A stretch of DNA of 6,047 bases. Origin: J054 sp964613615. GTDB lineage: Bacteria; Pseudomonadota; Gammaproteobacteria; Steroidobacterales; GCA-2729495. A program made the position numbers and the translations under genes. Location: positions 1-6,047 of the forward strand of contig CAZTIB010000228.1 in NCBI GenBank assembly GCA_964613615.1, written 5' to 3'. Of this stretch, positions 5,589-6,047 are shown in pieces. Below the pieces are notes generated by a model. That model made no database searches and had not been told where the DNA came from. It saw only the letters and a list, made by a program, of their open reading frames with translations. Numbering within the stretch: the stretch's first letter is position 1; every line of letters starts with the position of its first letter.

Positions 5589-6047
5589 TCAACGACTGTC
5601 AGCGACCGGGTCTGCGGCTTCCCGGGCGCGCAGCTCCGCAGCGTATACCTTGACGTAGTCGTGTATCAGCTCGACCTGGGCCTCTGTCAGTAGATCGGCA
5701 AAGCTGCCCATGCCCTTGGGCGCGTAGGCTCCGCCGAGAACGATGGGTTTAAAGATGGCGTGCGTTTCGAGCGTCATACGCCTGAGGTCGGGCAGCATGG
5801 GGCGGCTGCCGTAGAGCCCGTGACAGCCGCCGCAATAGACCGCGTAGAGCTGTTCGCCCTCGGCCAGGGCCGCCGCGCTGAGGGTTTCCGGCGCGGGGAA
5901 TTCCGGGACCGGGCGCGGTGCGGGCAGGACCGGGGGCAGCGGCACCTCGCCGCCATCCAGTTTGAACACCAGCAGGCGGCCGTTGTTCGCGTAGCGGGTG
6001 GCGGCCATGGAATCGTCCATGGTGTTGAACACGGGGCCACCGAAGCC
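5589..6047 (-). CDS. PQQ-dependent quinohemoprotein dehydrogenase, C-terminal cytochrome c part
   Basis: The 152 C-terminal residues of a larger protein; the frame is open to the right edge and the start lies beyond it. The first ~30 visible residues, including NNGRLLVFKLDGG (21-33), look like the end of the PQQ beta-propeller in quinohemoprotein alcohol dehydrogenases. A Pro-rich linker (37-53, PLPPVLPAPRPVPEFPA) follows, then a class I cytochrome c domain. That domain has the haem-binding CGGCH (72-76) and a likely axial Met113 in PKGMGSFADLLT, ending with a helix ELIHDYVKVYAAELR. Such enzymes oxidise alcohols or related compounds in the periplasm and pass electrons from PQQ through the haem to the respiratory chain. 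The GTG at 6032 is internal, since the family-like sequence GFGGP precedes it. It converges on the NTF2-like gene with 3 bp between stops and no room for a separate terminator. A stand-alone cytochrome is unlikely given the propeller-end sequence. The substrate cannot be read from this fragment. Confidence 0.85.
   Translation of the reverse strand, partial: GFGGPVFNTMDDSMAATRYANNGRLLVFKLDGGEVPLPPVLPAPRPVPEFPAPETLSAAALAEGEQLYAVYCGGCHGLYGSRPMLPDLRRMTLETHAIFKPIVLGGAYAPKGMGSFADLLTEAQVELIHDYVKVYAAELRAREAADPVADSR

Noticed and set aside
5606..5625. Hairpin CCGGG/CCCGG just after the NTF2-like stop as a terminator
   Set aside because: The stem is only 5 bp with a 10-nt loop and no U-tract, and lies inside the coding sequence of the convergent dehydrogenase. 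Chance is likely in GC-rich DNA.

Overview
The window is GC-rich, gene-dense bacterial DNA. It fits a high-GC proteobacterium, most likely a gammaproteobacterium. The reasons are a glutamate dehydrogenase very close to the enterobacterial GdhA type, Tat- and Sec-exported redox proteins, and a quinohemoprotein dehydrogenase with a fused cytochrome c. The species cannot be named from the sequence. No tRNA, rRNA, CRISPR array, insertion sequence or integrase is visible.

Layout: (1) 1-1205 (+) is the C-terminal roughly 90% of NADP-type glutamate dehydrogenase gdhA, cut by the left edge. (2) 1206-1263 is a short convergent gap with nested inverted repeats. (3) 1264-2975 (-) is a two-gene unit: a TetR-family regulator followed, after 32 bp, by a YeiH/UPF0324-family membrane protein (putative sulfate exporter). 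(4) 2976-3127 is an AT-rich divergent intergenic region. It has overlapping candidate promoters in both directions and an imperfect 17-bp palindrome that is a plausible TetR operator. (5) 3128-5585 (+) is a tightly coupled two-gene operon: a Tat-signal FAD-dependent oxidoreductase related to spermidine dehydrogenase (SpdH), then a small Sec-exported NTF2/SnoaL-like protein. (6) 5589-6047 (-) is the C-terminal part of a PQQ-dependent quinohemoprotein dehydrogenase with a cytochrome c domain. It converges on the operon with only 3 bp between the stop codons and runs off the right edge.

How it may work together: apart from the housekeeping gdhA, the window looks like an accessory periplasmic oxidation locus. 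A TetR regulator probably controls both its own unit with the transporter and the divergent FAD oxidoreductase/NTF2-like pair. The neighbouring quinohemoprotein dehydrogenase adds a second periplasmic oxidase that can pass electrons to the respiratory chain. The substrate is unknown. A polyamine or other amine is suggested by the SpdH resemblance, but an unrelated alcohol, terpenoid or similar compound is equally possible. The oxidoreductase plus NTF2-like pair under a divergent TetR is the best candidate in this window for a poorly described system.
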